Shown here: positions 38,662 to 48,026 of the stretch, in pieces
How positions within the stretch are numbered: the first letter of the stretch is position 1
Layout: every line of letters begins with the position of its first letter
Made by a program: the position numbers and the translations under genes
Notes under the pieces: model-generated
What the model saw: the letters and a program-made list of their open reading frames with translations, nothing else
What the model was told of the DNA's origin: nothing
The model's database searches: none
NCBI RefSeq assembly: GCF_002163585.1
Contig: NZ_CP015579.1
Coordinates: forward strand, 2,542,001 to 2,606,000
Direction of reading: 5' to 3'
Length of the DNA stretch: 64,000 nt
Source of the DNA: Tatumella citrea
GTDB taxonomy: Bacteria; Pseudomonadota; Gammaproteobacteria; Enterobacterales; Enterobacteriaceae

Positions 38662-39636
38662 ATGTTGCCTAAGTGCAAAGCTAAAATTAAAGCCGCGATC
38701 GTCGCCAGCCTGTTTTTTGTTGTTCCGCTGCATGCCGAAGCGTTAAAGCAAATCAGCCTGGACTATGCATATTATTCCCCGGAAAGTCTGGTGGTAAAAA
38801 AGAATCACTGGCTCGAAGATGAATTTAACAAAAGTCATACCCGCGTAAAGTGGGTGCTGTCACGCGGTTCTAACAACTCTCTTGAGTTTCTGAATAGTGG
38901 CGCAACTGATTTTGCCCTGACCTCAAGCATTTCAGCCTTTGTCAGCCGGGCCAACGGCCAGCCCGTGAAAGCCATTTACAGCTATCTGTGGTATGTTCCG
39001 AGTCTTATTCTGGTGCAGAAAAATTCCCCTTATAAATCATTACAGGAATTAAAAGGGAAAAAAATCGCAGCCACAAAAGGGACAGATCCTTACTTCTTTT
39101 TGTTACGAGCTCTCAGTAGCAGCCACATTGATGTTAACGATGTCAATATCGTTCATCTTCAGCATCCTGAAGGTCGGGCAGCTCTGGAGCAGGGTCGGGT
39201 GGATGCCTGGGCAGGACTGGATCCATTTATGGCGGCGGGACAGTTAGCTGGCGACAAAATCCTTTATGAAAATAACAGCTTTGGTGTTGCTGCTTTTTTA
39301 AATACCCGCGAAAATTTTCTACATGATCATCCTGAAGCCGTCTCTGAGGTCATTAAGGCTTATGATCGGGCACGTCGCTGGATAATTGCGAATCCACAGC
39401 AAGCGATTAAACTGATTGCCGCCGAAACACAATTGCCGGAGCCCGTGATTAGCCTGCAGCTCAGTCGCTACGATTTAACCAAGCCCATCCCGGGTCAGGC
39501 CGCTTTGGATGCGATTAAACCCGTCATCCCGCTGCTGCTTTCAGACAACATCTTACGTCACGGTGCCAATACAGATAATACGCTGAAAACGCTGATAGAT
39601 AGTTCTCTGGCCACACCAGTCGTTGAGGCCAGATAA
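38662..39636 (+). CDS. SsuA/TauA-like periplasmic substrate-binding protein
   Basis: 324-aa binding protein of the sulfonate/nitrate/taurine class with a signal peptide (AHA-type end at about residue 26, LHAEA). Features: the repeated strand pattern of the family, SGATDFALTSSISAFVSRANGQPVKAIYSYLWYVPSLILVQKNS and KGKKIAATKGTDPYFFL. It is the first gene of a three-gene transporter in the order binding protein, permease, ATPase. There is no flavin monooxygenase gene (SsuD/TauD type) next to it, so the substrate need not be a sulfonate. Confidence 0.85.
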   Translation: MLPKCKAKIKAAIVASLFFVVPLHAEALKQISLDYAYYSPESLVVKKNHWLEDEFNKSHTRVKWVLSRGSNNSLEFLNSGATDFALTSSISAFVSRANGQPVKAIYSYLWYVPSLILVQKNSPYKSLQELKGKKIAATKGTDPYFFLLRALSSSHIDVNDVNIVHLQHPEGRAALEQGRVDAWAGLDPFMAAGQLAGDKILYENNSFGVAAFLNTRENFLHDHPEAVSEVIKAYDRARRWIIANPQQAIKLIAAETQLPEPVISLQLSRYDLTKPIPGQAALDAIKPVIPLLLSDNILRHGANTDNTLKTLIDSSLATPVVEAR

Positions 39637-39637
39637 T

Positions 39638-40489
39638 ATGACTGACCACTCCGGAAACACTATTGTTGGACAGGCAACCAGTAACCCGACTTCACGAACT
39701 GACCGCAAACCTGGACCACTGCACTCTGCCCTGAGAAAAGGCCGTGGTTTCATACTACCGGTACTGGGTATTTTGTTGCTGGAAGGAGTGGTACGTGTGG
39801 GTTTAATTCCTGACTACGTGATGCCCCCGCCCAGTGAATTAGTCTTCAGTTTTATCGATCTTGCCCACGGACCTTTATGGAACGATATTGCCGCCAGCCT
39901 GCTTCGGGTCCTGGCCGGATTTATCATTGGAACAGCGCTGGCAGTGATCGTGGGGTCAGTCGTCGGATTAAGCCGCAATGCGGAAGCCTGGCTTGATCCA
40001 ACCTTTCAGGCACTGCGTTCGGTACCCAGTCTGGCATGGGTACCCTTACTGTTAATCTGGATTGGTATTGATGAAAGCTCAAAAGTGACTTTAATCTCAA
40101 TAGGCGCTTTTTTCCCGATGTATCTCAATCTGGTTGCCGGTATCAGGAACGTTGATCGTAAGCTGGTTGAAGTGGGTACGCTGTATCAATACTCCAGGGT
40201 ACGTATGGTGGCAAAAATTATTCTTCCCGCGGCTTTACCTTCATTGCTAACCGGTCTGCGGAGCGGGCTTTCAATGGCGTGGCTGTGTGTTGTTGCCGCC
40301 GAACTGCTGGCGGCGACCAATGGTATTGGTTACATGCTGACAGATGGCAGAGAAACTTCACGCCCTGACCTGGTGCTGGTTGCCATTATTACCCTGGCTG
40401 TGATGGGAAAGATTAGCGACAGTTTGCTAAAGCATCTGGAACAGAAAGCCCTTTACTGGCGCGACAGTTTTAACGGAGATGTGCAATAA
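39638..40489 (+). CDS. SsuC-like ABC transporter permease
   Basis: 283-aa permease with about six hydrophobic segments and the EAA-type loop VEVGTLYQYSRVRMVAKIILPAALPSLLTGLRSGLS. The motif ALRSVPSLAWVPLLLIWIGIDESSK is typical of nitrate/sulfonate/taurine permeases. ATG 39638 starts one base after the upstream stop and has GAGG nine bases before it; an in-frame TTG at 39623 is less likely. Confidence 0.88.
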   Translation: MTDHSGNTIVGQATSNPTSRTDRKPGPLHSALRKGRGFILPVLGILLLEGVVRVGLIPDYVMPPPSELVFSFIDLAHGPLWNDIAASLLRVLAGFIIGTALAVIVGSVVGLSRNAEAWLDPTFQALRSVPSLAWVPLLLIWIGIDESSKVTLISIGAFFPMYLNLVAGIRNVDRKLVEVGTLYQYSRVRMVAKIILPAALPSLLTGLRSGLSMAWLCVVAAELLAATNGIGYMLTDGRETSRPDLVLVAIITLAVMGKISDSLLKHLEQKALYWRDSFNGDVQ

Positions 40490-40490
40490 A

Positions 40491-41219
40491 ATGCCTCAAC
40501 TGATTTCACTGAACAATATTGTTAAACGCTACGATCAACGAGTCATTCTCAACGATATCACTATCTCACTTCAGGAAGGGGAAGTCCTGAGTCTGATAGG
40601 CGCCAGTGGTTGCGGGAAAAGTACTTTGCTACGTATTGCCGCCGGACTGGATAAATCCTTTCGCGGCTCCGTACATTTTACTCCCGTGCATCATGGTTCT
40701 CGTGGGCCGGGAACTGTTGGCGTTGTCTTTCAGGAACCGCGTCTGATGCCGTGGTTAAGTGTAGAAGCCAATATTGGCTTTCGCGATGGAAGTCATGATA
40801 AGGCCTGGATAGCTCAGCTTATTCGTGACGTAGGGCTGGAGGGTCTGGAAAAATCCTTACCTAAACAACTGTCAGGCGGTCAGGCTCAGCGGGTCGCGAT
40901 TGCCCGTGGCCTTTATAGCAAACCTTCCGTTCTGTTGATGGACGAGCCATTTAGTGCGGTGGATGCTTTTACCCGAATGCACCTGCAGGATTTAATAGCC
41001 ACACTCTCTTTGCGCTACAATATCGCGGTTATGCTGGTTACTCATGATCTGGATGAAGCCTTCTACCTGAGTGACCGGGTGATTATCCTCGGTGGTGCTC
41101 CGGCTGAAATTGTTCGGGAGTACAAGGTCACCCTGCCCGACCCGCGAGACAGAGGAAGCGATGATTTAGCTCACTTACGCGCTGACGCTCTTAAACAGCT
41201 GATAAATTTGCACGTCTGA
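40491..41219 (+). CDS. SsuB-like ABC transporter ATP-binding protein
   Basis: ABC ATPase of 242 aa from ATG 40491; an alternative ATG at 40479 overlaps the permease end and has GGAG directly against it. Walker A is GASGCGKST, the signature is LSGGQAQRVAIARGL, Walker B is VLLMDEPFSAVD, and the H-loop is MLVTHDLDEAF. VFQEPRLMPWLSV is typical of the sulfonate/nitrate class. It completes the transporter. Confidence 0.9.
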   Translation: MPQLISLNNIVKRYDQRVILNDITISLQEGEVLSLIGASGCGKSTLLRIAAGLDKSFRGSVHFTPVHHGSRGPGTVGVVFQEPRLMPWLSVEANIGFRDGSHDKAWIAQLIRDVGLEGLEKSLPKQLSGGQAQRVAIARGLYSKPSVLLMDEPFSAVDAFTRMHLQDLIATLSLRYNIAVMLVTHDLDEAFYLSDRVIILGGAPAEIVREYKVTLPDPRDRGSDDLAHLRADALKQLINLHV

Positions 41220-41835
41220 AAAACTCATTTCGCTGCGGGAAAACATTTTAACCCTGTGTCATCTGATTTCAGGCAACCGTCAGCCTGCGGGATGGCGACT
41301 CCCGTGATCACTGGAAAGTATGTCAAAACATTACAAAGTTCAGCTAACCGATCGCTTTTTGCTGGTTTGGGATCTGCTGCACAATGACAGTGTGTTCACT
41401 TTTGCAGCATTTTTTCCCTGATCAGTACGGTGCTGCACCTGTGGCGGGCATCGGATAGCAGATAACCTTCCCCCCACTTCAATCAATAAATAATTATTAT
41501 CGCTATAGCGCCATATCCGCAGCAGATTACTGTTTTTATTCACTGTTGCTTATACCAGAGTGTACTGAAACAGTGCATCCACAATACAAATATTGTCTAC
41601 ACAACATTTTTCAACGCTCTGAGCCCACACTGCGTGCCCGGATATTCAGCAGATTATTCTGGAATGATAAACCATTGCAGACAATACCATTCTTGCTGTT
41701 TTTAACTCTTCTGCGGCTTTCCCTTTCAGGAAAGTAAGCTTTCCATATTAGGGATTTGATCTCCGCCCCCACTCCGTAAATTAAATTTTGTTAGCTGTTC
41801 CGGTTATCTGACGAAAATTAATCAGGAGAAAGCAC
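41220..41835. other. 616-base intergenic region
   Basis: Between the SsuABC-like operon and the first deacetylase. No supportable gene; a 67-codon minus-strand frame (41543-41340) has no family features. Promoter elements for the deacetylase gene presumably lie in its last 200 bases. Confidence 0.4.
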
Positions 41836-42717
41836 ATGTTGTTTGATGAGAAGTCTCTGGCCAATATTCCACTGCGTCCGGCCAATCTGGCAGCCCCGTC
41901 CCCGTTGACACACTGGCCGGAGAGTAATAAAGCAGCAATGTTTCTGTCGTTTGATGTTGATGCAGAAACCGCATGGACCAGTAAAGATCCTTCCCATGCT
42001 GATCGTTTAGTCACCATGTCCTACGGTGGATATGAAGACCGCGTCGGGGTGCCAAAATTACTCAGTCTGCTACGTGATCTTAAACTCACTGCAACTTTCT
42101 TTATTCCTGGCTGGGTGGCTGATGTCTATCCCGGGATGGTGGAAAATATTGCTGCCGACGGCCACGAAATTGGTCACCACGGTTATCACCACTTGTTACC
42201 AGACCCTGGTGCTGACTATTTTGATGCCGAAATCACCAAAGGCTTTGAGAGCCTTGCAAGGCTGGGAATTACTCCTATTGGTTATCGCGCACCTTTTGGA
42301 GAAAACTGCTTTGAGCTTTTGCAAGTGTTACAGAAAGCCGGGATTAAATATTCAAGTTCATGGCGAGATGATGTTTTACCGTACCGCCATGTATTCCCTG
42401 ATCAGACCCCCGGTATTGTTGAGCTTCCTGTGACCGCCAGCTATGACGACTGGATGCACGGTCTGTGTGCCCGTTTCAGCCCGCGAACCATTTTGCCGCG
42501 TGAGCAGGTGCTTTCATTGTGGCAGGACGAGCTGGATGAAGTTCGTGACTGGGGGGCGATGGTCACCACCGTTATCCATCCTCAGGTCAGTGGCCGGCCA
42601 ATGCGTTTACGTCTGTTACGTGAGTTTATCCAGTACGCTATCGGCAAACAGGATGTCTGGATCACCAGTGGTGAGAATATTTACCAGCATTACCTGCAGA
42701 GTGAAGCCGCTAAATAA
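41836..42717 (+). CDS. Polysaccharide-deacetylase-fold hydrolase, paralogue 1
   Basis: 293-aa NodB/PgdA-PuuE type enzyme. Metal-site motifs are complete: D40-V-D42 (LSFDVDAE), H115 and H119 in HHGYHH, R151-A-P-F-G and H248 in VIHPQVSG. This subfamily includes peptidoglycan deacetylases and amide/cyclic-amide hydrolases such as PuuE-type allantoinase. It has no signal peptide, so a cytoplasmic amidohydrolase role on a small molecule is likelier than wall modification. It is followed by a binding protein and an alcohol dehydrogenase on the same strand. Two further paralogues lie at 46301 and 47172. Confidence 0.85.
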   Translation: MLFDEKSLANIPLRPANLAAPSPLTHWPESNKAAMFLSFDVDAETAWTSKDPSHADRLVTMSYGGYEDRVGVPKLLSLLRDLKLTATFFIPGWVADVYPGMVENIAADGHEIGHHGYHHLLPDPGADYFDAEITKGFESLARLGITPIGYRAPFGENCFELLQVLQKAGIKYSSSWRDDVLPYRHVFPDQTPGIVELPVTASYDDWMHGLCARFSPRTILPREQVLSLWQDELDEVRDWGAMVTTVIHPQVSGRPMRLRLLREFIQYAIGKQDVWITSGENIYQHYLQSEAAK

Positions 42718-42750
42718 TTTTCCTTTTTCTGTTTTACAGGACTCAGAATT

Positions 42751-43569
42751 ATGCCAAAAACTGTTAATAAGATAGCGATGATAGTGGGTTCTGCCCTGAT
42801 TTCTTGCTCTGCATTTGCACAGACTAAATCACTGGTGGTGGGTGGATATCCCAGTTATCCGCCGGTTGATATGCGGGACCCTGTCAGCGGAAAAGCCATG
42901 GGCTTTGATATCGACTTTATCCAGGCACTGGAAAAGCAAACCGGCGAGAAGATAACTCTGTCCGAAACTGCCTTTGAACAGTTGATACCATCGCTGAAAA
43001 CCGGCCGACTGGACTTTTTCCTGAGTGCCATGAGTGACACGCCGGAGCGTCAGAAAACCATTACCTTCGTGGACTATCTCCAGTCTGGTACCCAACTGAT
43101 GACACTGGCAGACGGTTCACACAGCAGTACGTCGATGTCTGATTATTGCGGCAAACGAATTGCCGCCAGCCGTTCGACAAATATTCTTGCTCAGTTAAGA
43201 AGCTGGAGTGAAAGTCACTGCCAGGCTGCAGGGAAACCGGCAATGATTCTGACTGGCGCCGAAAATAATATCGATGCGAGGATGCAGTTGAAGCAGAAAC
43301 GAGTCGATGCAATGGCGCAGGATAGTCTGACCATTCCGTATATTCAGCAGTCGGAAAAAGGGACCTATGTTACCGTCGGAGAACCTATCGATTTCAGCTA
43401 CATGGGTATCGGTGTCGGTAAACAGAATCTGGTGTTGCAGAAAAAACTTCAGCATGCACTGCAGGCAATGATTGATGACGGCAGCTATGCTGCGATGATT
43501 AAAAAATGGCATCTGCCTGCCAACAGCGCAGTACCTCAGGCGATGATTAACAGTCAGCCGGGGTCTTAA
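42751..43569 (+). CDS. Periplasmic amino-acid binding protein, paralogue A
   Basis: 272-aa family-3 solute-binding protein with a signal peptide (SCSAFA-QT). It resembles the binding protein at 48027: both share YPSYPP/YPPMDF, SxMxDTxERQK, a CGKR motif and a second Cys about 50 residues on, probably a disulfide. No permease or ATPase accompanies it on this strand. It likely feeds the transporter encoded at 48867-50514. Confidence 0.87.
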   Translation: MPKTVNKIAMIVGSALISCSAFAQTKSLVVGGYPSYPPVDMRDPVSGKAMGFDIDFIQALEKQTGEKITLSETAFEQLIPSLKTGRLDFFLSAMSDTPERQKTITFVDYLQSGTQLMTLADGSHSSTSMSDYCGKRIAASRSTNILAQLRSWSESHCQAAGKPAMILTGAENNIDARMQLKQKRVDAMAQDSLTIPYIQQSEKGTYVTVGEPIDFSYMGIGVGKQNLVLQKKLQHALQAMIDDGSYAAMIKKWHLPANSAVPQAMINSQPGS

Positions 43570-43642
43570 TGACATAGCCTCCGGACCTCCGGGGGCTGTG
43601 TGTTTCAGCCTGACAGAATGTCAGTACCACAGAGAAAATTTT

Positions 43643-44728
43643 ATGACAGAAATGAATCTTGTTTTTCCCGCCAGGGTATTGCGTGGACCCGGAGTGCTAA
43701 GCCAGTTGGGCGAAATCTGCGCTGGTCTGGGTAAACGTGCCATTATTATCGGTGGGCATCATGCATTACAGGTTGTCAGTCGCCGGGTAAAACAGCAGTT
43801 GCAGGCTGCCGGAGTCACATTACTGGCAGAAGAGTGGTTCGGCGGCGAGACTTCCGTCAGTCAGATAGATCGTCTGGCGGCTCTGGCATCAGACTTACAG
43901 GTTGATCTGATTATCGGGACTGGTGGCGGAAAATCGCTGGATACCTGTAAGGCCGTTGCCACGCAAATCAGCCTGCCGCTGGTGACCATTCCAACTATTG
44001 CTGCCACCTGTTCTGCCGTCACCCCGCTGACGATTCGCTATGATGATCTGGGTAATTTTTTTGATATTTTTCCGTTACCTCACGCACCTGATGCAGTGAT
44101 TATCGACAGTGACATCCTGGCCAGTGCCCCTCCACGCTGGCTGGCCGCCGGCCTTGGCGATACTCTGGCTAAATGGTATGAGTTTCGGGCTGTCAGCCAG
44201 AGGCACCCGGCGCGGGAAGGTAATGCCCTGTCCTCTCTGGCCCACAGCAAAATTTGTTATGACCTGATCAAACAACATGGCCCTGAGGCCTATCGCAAAG
44301 TGCTGGCTGGCGAAAGCAGTCACGCACTCAATCAGGTACTGGATGCTATTTTTACCTGGGCGGGTCTGACTTCGTTGATGAGTAATGGCGCACATGCTGC
44401 CGCTTCACATGCAATTTATGAAGGCTTCACGTTTTGCGATAAAACCCGCGAATACGGACATGGTTTACTGGTCGGGTTTGGAAATCTCTGCCTGTTAGCG
44501 CTGGAAGACCGGAGTGATGAAGAGATTTTGTCAGAAATGCGTCTGGCCCGTGAGTGCGGTATACCGCTTACCCTGTCAGCAATTGCCAGTCTGGAAGCTG
44601 AAGAGCTTGAGCTGATTGTTCGTGAATCTGTGCATGCTCCGGATATGGAAAATATGTCTGAGCCGGTCACTGTTGCCCGCCTGAGCGACGCTATCCGGCG
44701 GATTGAGCTGCTGTCAGAACAAGTGTAA
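43643..44728 (+). CDS. Iron-type alcohol dehydrogenase family, hydroxyacid dehydrogenase-like
   Basis: 361-aa group III metal-dependent dehydrogenase (GldA/HcxA branch). Nucleotide-binding GTGGGKSLDTCKAVA and the metal ligand regions GLGDTLAKWYE, GAHAAASHAIYEGF and REYGHGLLVGFG are visible. The segment VTIPTIAATCSAVTPL is closer to E. coli HcxA (YbdH, a 2-oxoacid/2-hydroxyacid dehydrogenase) than to glycerol dehydrogenase GldA. ATG 43643 has AGAGA upstream. In the cluster it could reduce or oxidise a 2-oxo/2-hydroxy acid released from an amino compound (inference). Confidence 0.85.
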   Translation: MTEMNLVFPARVLRGPGVLSQLGEICAGLGKRAIIIGGHHALQVVSRRVKQQLQAAGVTLLAEEWFGGETSVSQIDRLAALASDLQVDLIIGTGGGKSLDTCKAVATQISLPLVTIPTIAATCSAVTPLTIRYDDLGNFFDIFPLPHAPDAVIIDSDILASAPPRWLAAGLGDTLAKWYEFRAVSQRHPAREGNALSSLAHSKICYDLIKQHGPEAYRKVLAGESSHALNQVLDAIFTWAGLTSLMSNGAHAAASHAIYEGFTFCDKTREYGHGLLVGFGNLCLLALEDRSDEEILSEMRLARECGIPLTLSAIASLEAEELELIVRESVHAPDMENMSEPVTVARLSDAIRRIELLSEQV

Positions 44729-44958
44729 CGTTGCTCATCCCGTCAGGTTGATATCCGGTAACAGTCTGAGTAGCTGACAATTTACCGGTATCAATCCTGA
44801 GTTTTCACTCCTCTTAAACCACGGCCGTACTATGTTTTCCTGCTTATCTACACAGGACTCTTTTCTACAAATATCTGTTGAGATAACACCGGAATTAACG
44901 ACAGGGAACAGAGTTTCCCCCGGCAGTCACTCACTGCCGGGAGAGATTCATCTTCGGA

Positions 44959-46308
44959 TTAACAGGCCAGTAACCGGGTGATTTCCTGGCAATCAGTAAC
45001 ATCCTCTAACCCATCACACAATACTTCCAGCGCAGCAACCTGATTTTCAGGAAGTACCCTGCTCGCCAGACTGCGGTATTTCCCGATCAGAGCTTGCTGG
45101 CTCAGTGGATTAGCCGGGGCGCCGGAAGCGATCGCAACATGATGCTGCCAGCGCTCTCCTTGCCGCGTGTCCACCCGCACCCAGGGCTCCTCATCTCGTC
45201 CCTGCTGCGGATCAATTTCAAGAACTACCCGGGCCATAAAATCTGCGGCCTCAGGTGCAAGGCGTTTCTGATCATCGTAGCCGGACAAACCTGCCGTACC
45301 GTAAAGCGCCCGCGCCGTCAGAGCATATGGCAGACTCATTTGCGCTGCCGCCAGACTTTGCAGATCGCGGGTCCCTGTCATATCCTGCAGGAACGGATTC
45401 AGACCCACGGTGATGCGTTCAATATCGCCGGGCTGCAAATCATGCTGCTGTAAAATTTCATCCAGTGCATCAATCGCAGAATGCGTACCGCGACAGGAGG
45501 CATAAGGCTTGATTGAGCAACGCGCCAACTTCCACACCTGTCCAAGGTCGGCCACCAGCGCTTCCGGCTGCTGCGTTTCCGCCGCCATAGTTTGCAGAAA
45601 GCCCCCCCAGAGAGGTTCAAAAATTGCCGCCGGCCCGCTCACTCCACGCTGTGCGAGCAATGCTGCCTGTACACCGCCTTCAGCCGCCCGTGCCGCATGT
45701 AATTTTTTGGTCTGAGAACCGTCATGAATAAAACTCCATAACCCGCCACTGAAACTGGCGGCAATTCCCAGCGCTGAAGCACATTGTTGCGGACTCAGTT
45801 TCAGCAACGCACATGCCGCCGCCGCTGCACCAAATACCCCACAGGTGGCGGTCGAGTGCCAGCCGGCGCCATTATGGGGCGAATAACCCCCGCAGGCTTC
45901 CAGTACACGGCGACCAATGTCATAACCAATCACCATAGCCGTAATCAGTTCTTTTCCGCTCACCGGTCGGGAAACCAGCGGCAGTACCGCCAGCATCGCC
46001 GGAATCACTACCGCTCCGGAATGGTCACATCCGCCGGTATCATCCAGTTCATACATATGGGCAGCAACGCCGTTCAGCCATGCTGCCTGGCGGGGAGTAG
46101 CCTGGTACTGACTGCCCCACACCACCGCCGTTGCATGTCCCCCCTCTTCCCGGACAAGACTCAGGCATTCCCGCCACACTGGGCTATCACTGCCTGCCAG
46201 CGATGCACCCAGCGTATCCAGAAAATGGCGTTTTGCCTGCACGGTAAGAGCCCGGGGCAACTGCCCGTAATCTGTTTCTGCAATAAAACTGGCCAGTTGG
46301 TTAAGCAT
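44959..46308 (-). CDS. MmgE/PrpD-family protein (iminodisuccinate-epimerase-like candidate)
   Basis: 449-aa MmgE/PrpD-fold enzyme. Family segments: KRHFLDTLGASLAGSDSPVWRE, ELDDTGGCDHSGAVVIPAMLAV, and CSIKPYASCRGTHSAIDALDEIL, holding the conserved Lys/His region. ATG 46308 is chosen: GGGGGAT lies upstream and it overlaps the paralogue 2 deacetylase stop by eight bases (ATGCTTAA). It is the last gene of a minus-strand operon that begins with an argininosuccinate-lyase-family gene. The family includes iminodisuccinate epimerase, whose partner is a C-N lyase, so a similar two-step reaction is possible here. Confidence 0.83.
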   Translation of the reverse strand: MLNQLASFIAETDYGQLPRALTVQAKRHFLDTLGASLAGSDSPVWRECLSLVREEGGHATAVVWGSQYQATPRQAAWLNGVAAHMYELDDTGGCDHSGAVVIPAMLAVLPLVSRPVSGKELITAMVIGYDIGRRVLEACGGYSPHNGAGWHSTATCGVFGAAAAACALLKLSPQQCASALGIAASFSGGLWSFIHDGSQTKKLHAARAAEGGVQAALLAQRGVSGPAAIFEPLWGGFLQTMAAETQQPEALVADLGQVWKLARCSIKPYASCRGTHSAIDALDEILQQHDLQPGDIERITVGLNPFLQDMTGTRDLQSLAAAQMSLPYALTARALYGTAGLSGYDDQKRLAPEAADFMARVVLEIDPQQGRDEEPWVRVDTRQGERWQHHVAIASGAPANPLSQQALIGKYRSLASRVLPENQVAALEVLCDGLEDVTDCQEITRLLAC

Positions 46309-47179
46309 GAATATCCCCCGAAACACAATGGAAGACTTCGACAGGATGGTATGGGTCATTATCCGGCTGAGTTTGCCAGTGGTTTGCAATTTGCCCGGCG
46401 GTCGCAATCCACACTGAATTTTTCTTCAGTAACTGCAACAGCGAACGAACAATTCCGATACGTCCCGCAGTCCCTGTGATTTCCGGATGCAGCCGTAGCA
46501 AATAGCAAAGCCCGAAACGGTGGAAAGCCTCAAAATCCTGACTCAGGTTAGCCAGGGTTTCACCATAGGGAGCAATTCGTGATTGTCCCGGCGGAATCGC
46601 CGGACTCAGATTGAACGCAAAATAGGGTTCATCTTCCAGGGTGTAATGCATCGGTAATTCCACCAACCGGGTCCCGGGATGGAAATATGGCAGATCATCT
46701 CCACGCCAGCTTGAAGACCAGCAGATACCCAGTTCGGTCAGTGCTGATGCCAGACCAGGTTTCCACTGTCCGGCGGGAGTCCGAAACCCTTTTACTGCCT
46801 GACCGGTTATTGCAGAGAGTTTTTCACAACCGCGTTTCACGCTATCGATCTGCTGCTGCAGAGACAGCAGCGAAAAATCTTCATGCCGGTCACCACTACA
46901 GGCGATTTCATGCCCGTTGGCTACAATCTGTCTCGCCAGTTCGGGCTGTTCTTCTGCAACGATAGCCGGGAGGCACCAACTGGCCTGCACTTCGCTTTCG
47001 GCTAATAAGGCCAGTAACCGCTCAACACCACGCAGTGTGCCGTAACGCCAGACGGAAAGTGTTTTATCCCGACCCGCGACTGCCGGTGCCTGAGTAAGAA
47101 TACCGTGGATATCATTAAAATCTATGCTGATAAGCGCCGCCGACTGATAACCCGACGGCCAGCGGGAAGACTCAGTCAT
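46301..47179 (-). CDS. Polysaccharide-deacetylase-fold protein, paralogue 2 (metal site degraded)
   Basis: 292 aa, same fold and length as paralogues 1 and 3, but key residues differ. The Asp-x-Asp of the metal site is D20-F-N22 and the first His of the His-x3-His pair is Ser95 (CSGDRH), while His99, RTPAG and the late LHPEITG remain. It is therefore probably not a zinc hydrolase. It may be metal-independent like PuuE-type allantoinase or a non-catalytic partner. ATG 47179 overlaps the stop of paralogue 3 by eight bases, so the two are made in a fixed ratio and may form a heteromer. Confidence 0.82.
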   Translation of the reverse strand: MTESSRWPSGYQSAALISIDFNDIHGILTQAPAVAGRDKTLSVWRYGTLRGVERLLALLAESEVQASWCLPAIVAEEQPELARQIVANGHEIACSGDRHEDFSLLSLQQQIDSVKRGCEKLSAITGQAVKGFRTPAGQWKPGLASALTELGICWSSSWRGDDLPYFHPGTRLVELPMHYTLEDEPYFAFNLSPAIPPGQSRIAPYGETLANLSQDFEAFHRFGLCYLLRLHPEITGTAGRIGIVRSLLQLLKKNSVWIATAGQIANHWQTQPDNDPYHPVEVFHCVSGDIHA

Positions 47180-48017
47180 TTTGCTGCTCCTGTAAGTACC
47201 ACTGCGCCACGCTGTCACAACGCGCAAACCAGACCTCTTTGCGGGCTGTCATATGTTCAAAAAGTTGTTCCAGTAACAACAACCGCCCCGGCTGGCCGGA
47301 GATTTTCGGATGAAACAATGTAGTCAGGCATAAGCCTTCGTCCATCGCCCCGTCAAACTCCCGCTGCCAGTTGTCGCGGGTATGTGCATAGCTGGCAATT
47401 CGGTCGCCGCCTTTGGGAAAATCCGGCTGACGGGTATAGGCGAGTGAAGCGTAATCATCCATCTCCCATTTCCCGGGTATCTCTACCAGCGGTGTATGGC
47501 CGGCAACAGGAATACTGTAGGGGCGGTCATCACCCCGCATACTACTGGAATAGATAACCCCGGCTTCCCTAAGTATCGCCGGCGTTTCCGCGTGCCAGTC
47601 ACCGGAAGGAGTACGAAAACCAGTCGCGGTGATCCCCAGATATTTGCTGAATACCTCCGCTGATTTCTTCATCACTTCCCGTTGCTTTTCCGGCGGTATT
47701 GACCAGAAAGATTCATGACGGTAACCGTGATAAGCAACCTCATGCCCTTGTTCAACAATGGCCTGACACTGCCGCGGCCACTGTTCTACGACCCAGCCCG
47801 GCACAAAGAAAGTGGCTGGCAACTGAAATTCCCGCAACAGATCCAGTATCCGCCCCAGCGCGCGAAACGGCCCGTAGGCACCGAAACTAAAATATTCCGG
47901 CGTTGACCACAGGCTGCCGTTCAGCATTGCGTCACCGGTTGGGCCGTCGAGATCAAAGGCTAAGGCCATACATCCGGTTTTGCCCCCCGGCCAGCGCAAT
48001 GCAGCTGCATTTTGCAT
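47172..48017 (-). CDS. Polysaccharide-deacetylase-fold hydrolase, paralogue 3
   Basis: 281 aa with a complete active site: D22-L-D24 (LAFDLDGP), H97 and H101 in YHGYRH, GFRTPSGDW, and the late His in LFHPKISG. It lacks a signal peptide. It is encoded between the binding-protein gene and the degraded paralogue 2 in one operon and is coupled to the latter. The reaction is probably hydrolysis of an amide, N-acyl or cyclic amide bond in the imported compound. Confidence 0.85.
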   Translation of the reverse strand: MQNAAALRWPGGKTGCMALAFDLDGPTGDAMLNGSLWSTPEYFSFGAYGPFRALGRILDLLREFQLPATFFVPGWVVEQWPRQCQAIVEQGHEVAYHGYRHESFWSIPPEKQREVMKKSAEVFSKYLGITATGFRTPSGDWHAETPAILREAGVIYSSSMRGDDRPYSIPVAGHTPLVEIPGKWEMDDYASLAYTRQPDFPKGGDRIASYAHTRDNWQREFDGAMDEGLCLTTLFHPKISGQPGRLLLLEQLFEHMTARKEVWFARCDSVAQWYLQEQQND

Positions 48018-48026
48018 AACCTCTCC

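Noticed and set aside
41340..41543. 67-codon minus-strand ORF
   Set aside because: No ribosome site, no motif and isolated orientation; probably chance.
43643..44728. Glycerol dehydrogenase GldA
   Set aside because: The fold agrees but the PTIAATCSAVTPL segment is closer to hydroxyacid dehydrogenase HcxA, so a specific GldA call is not supported.
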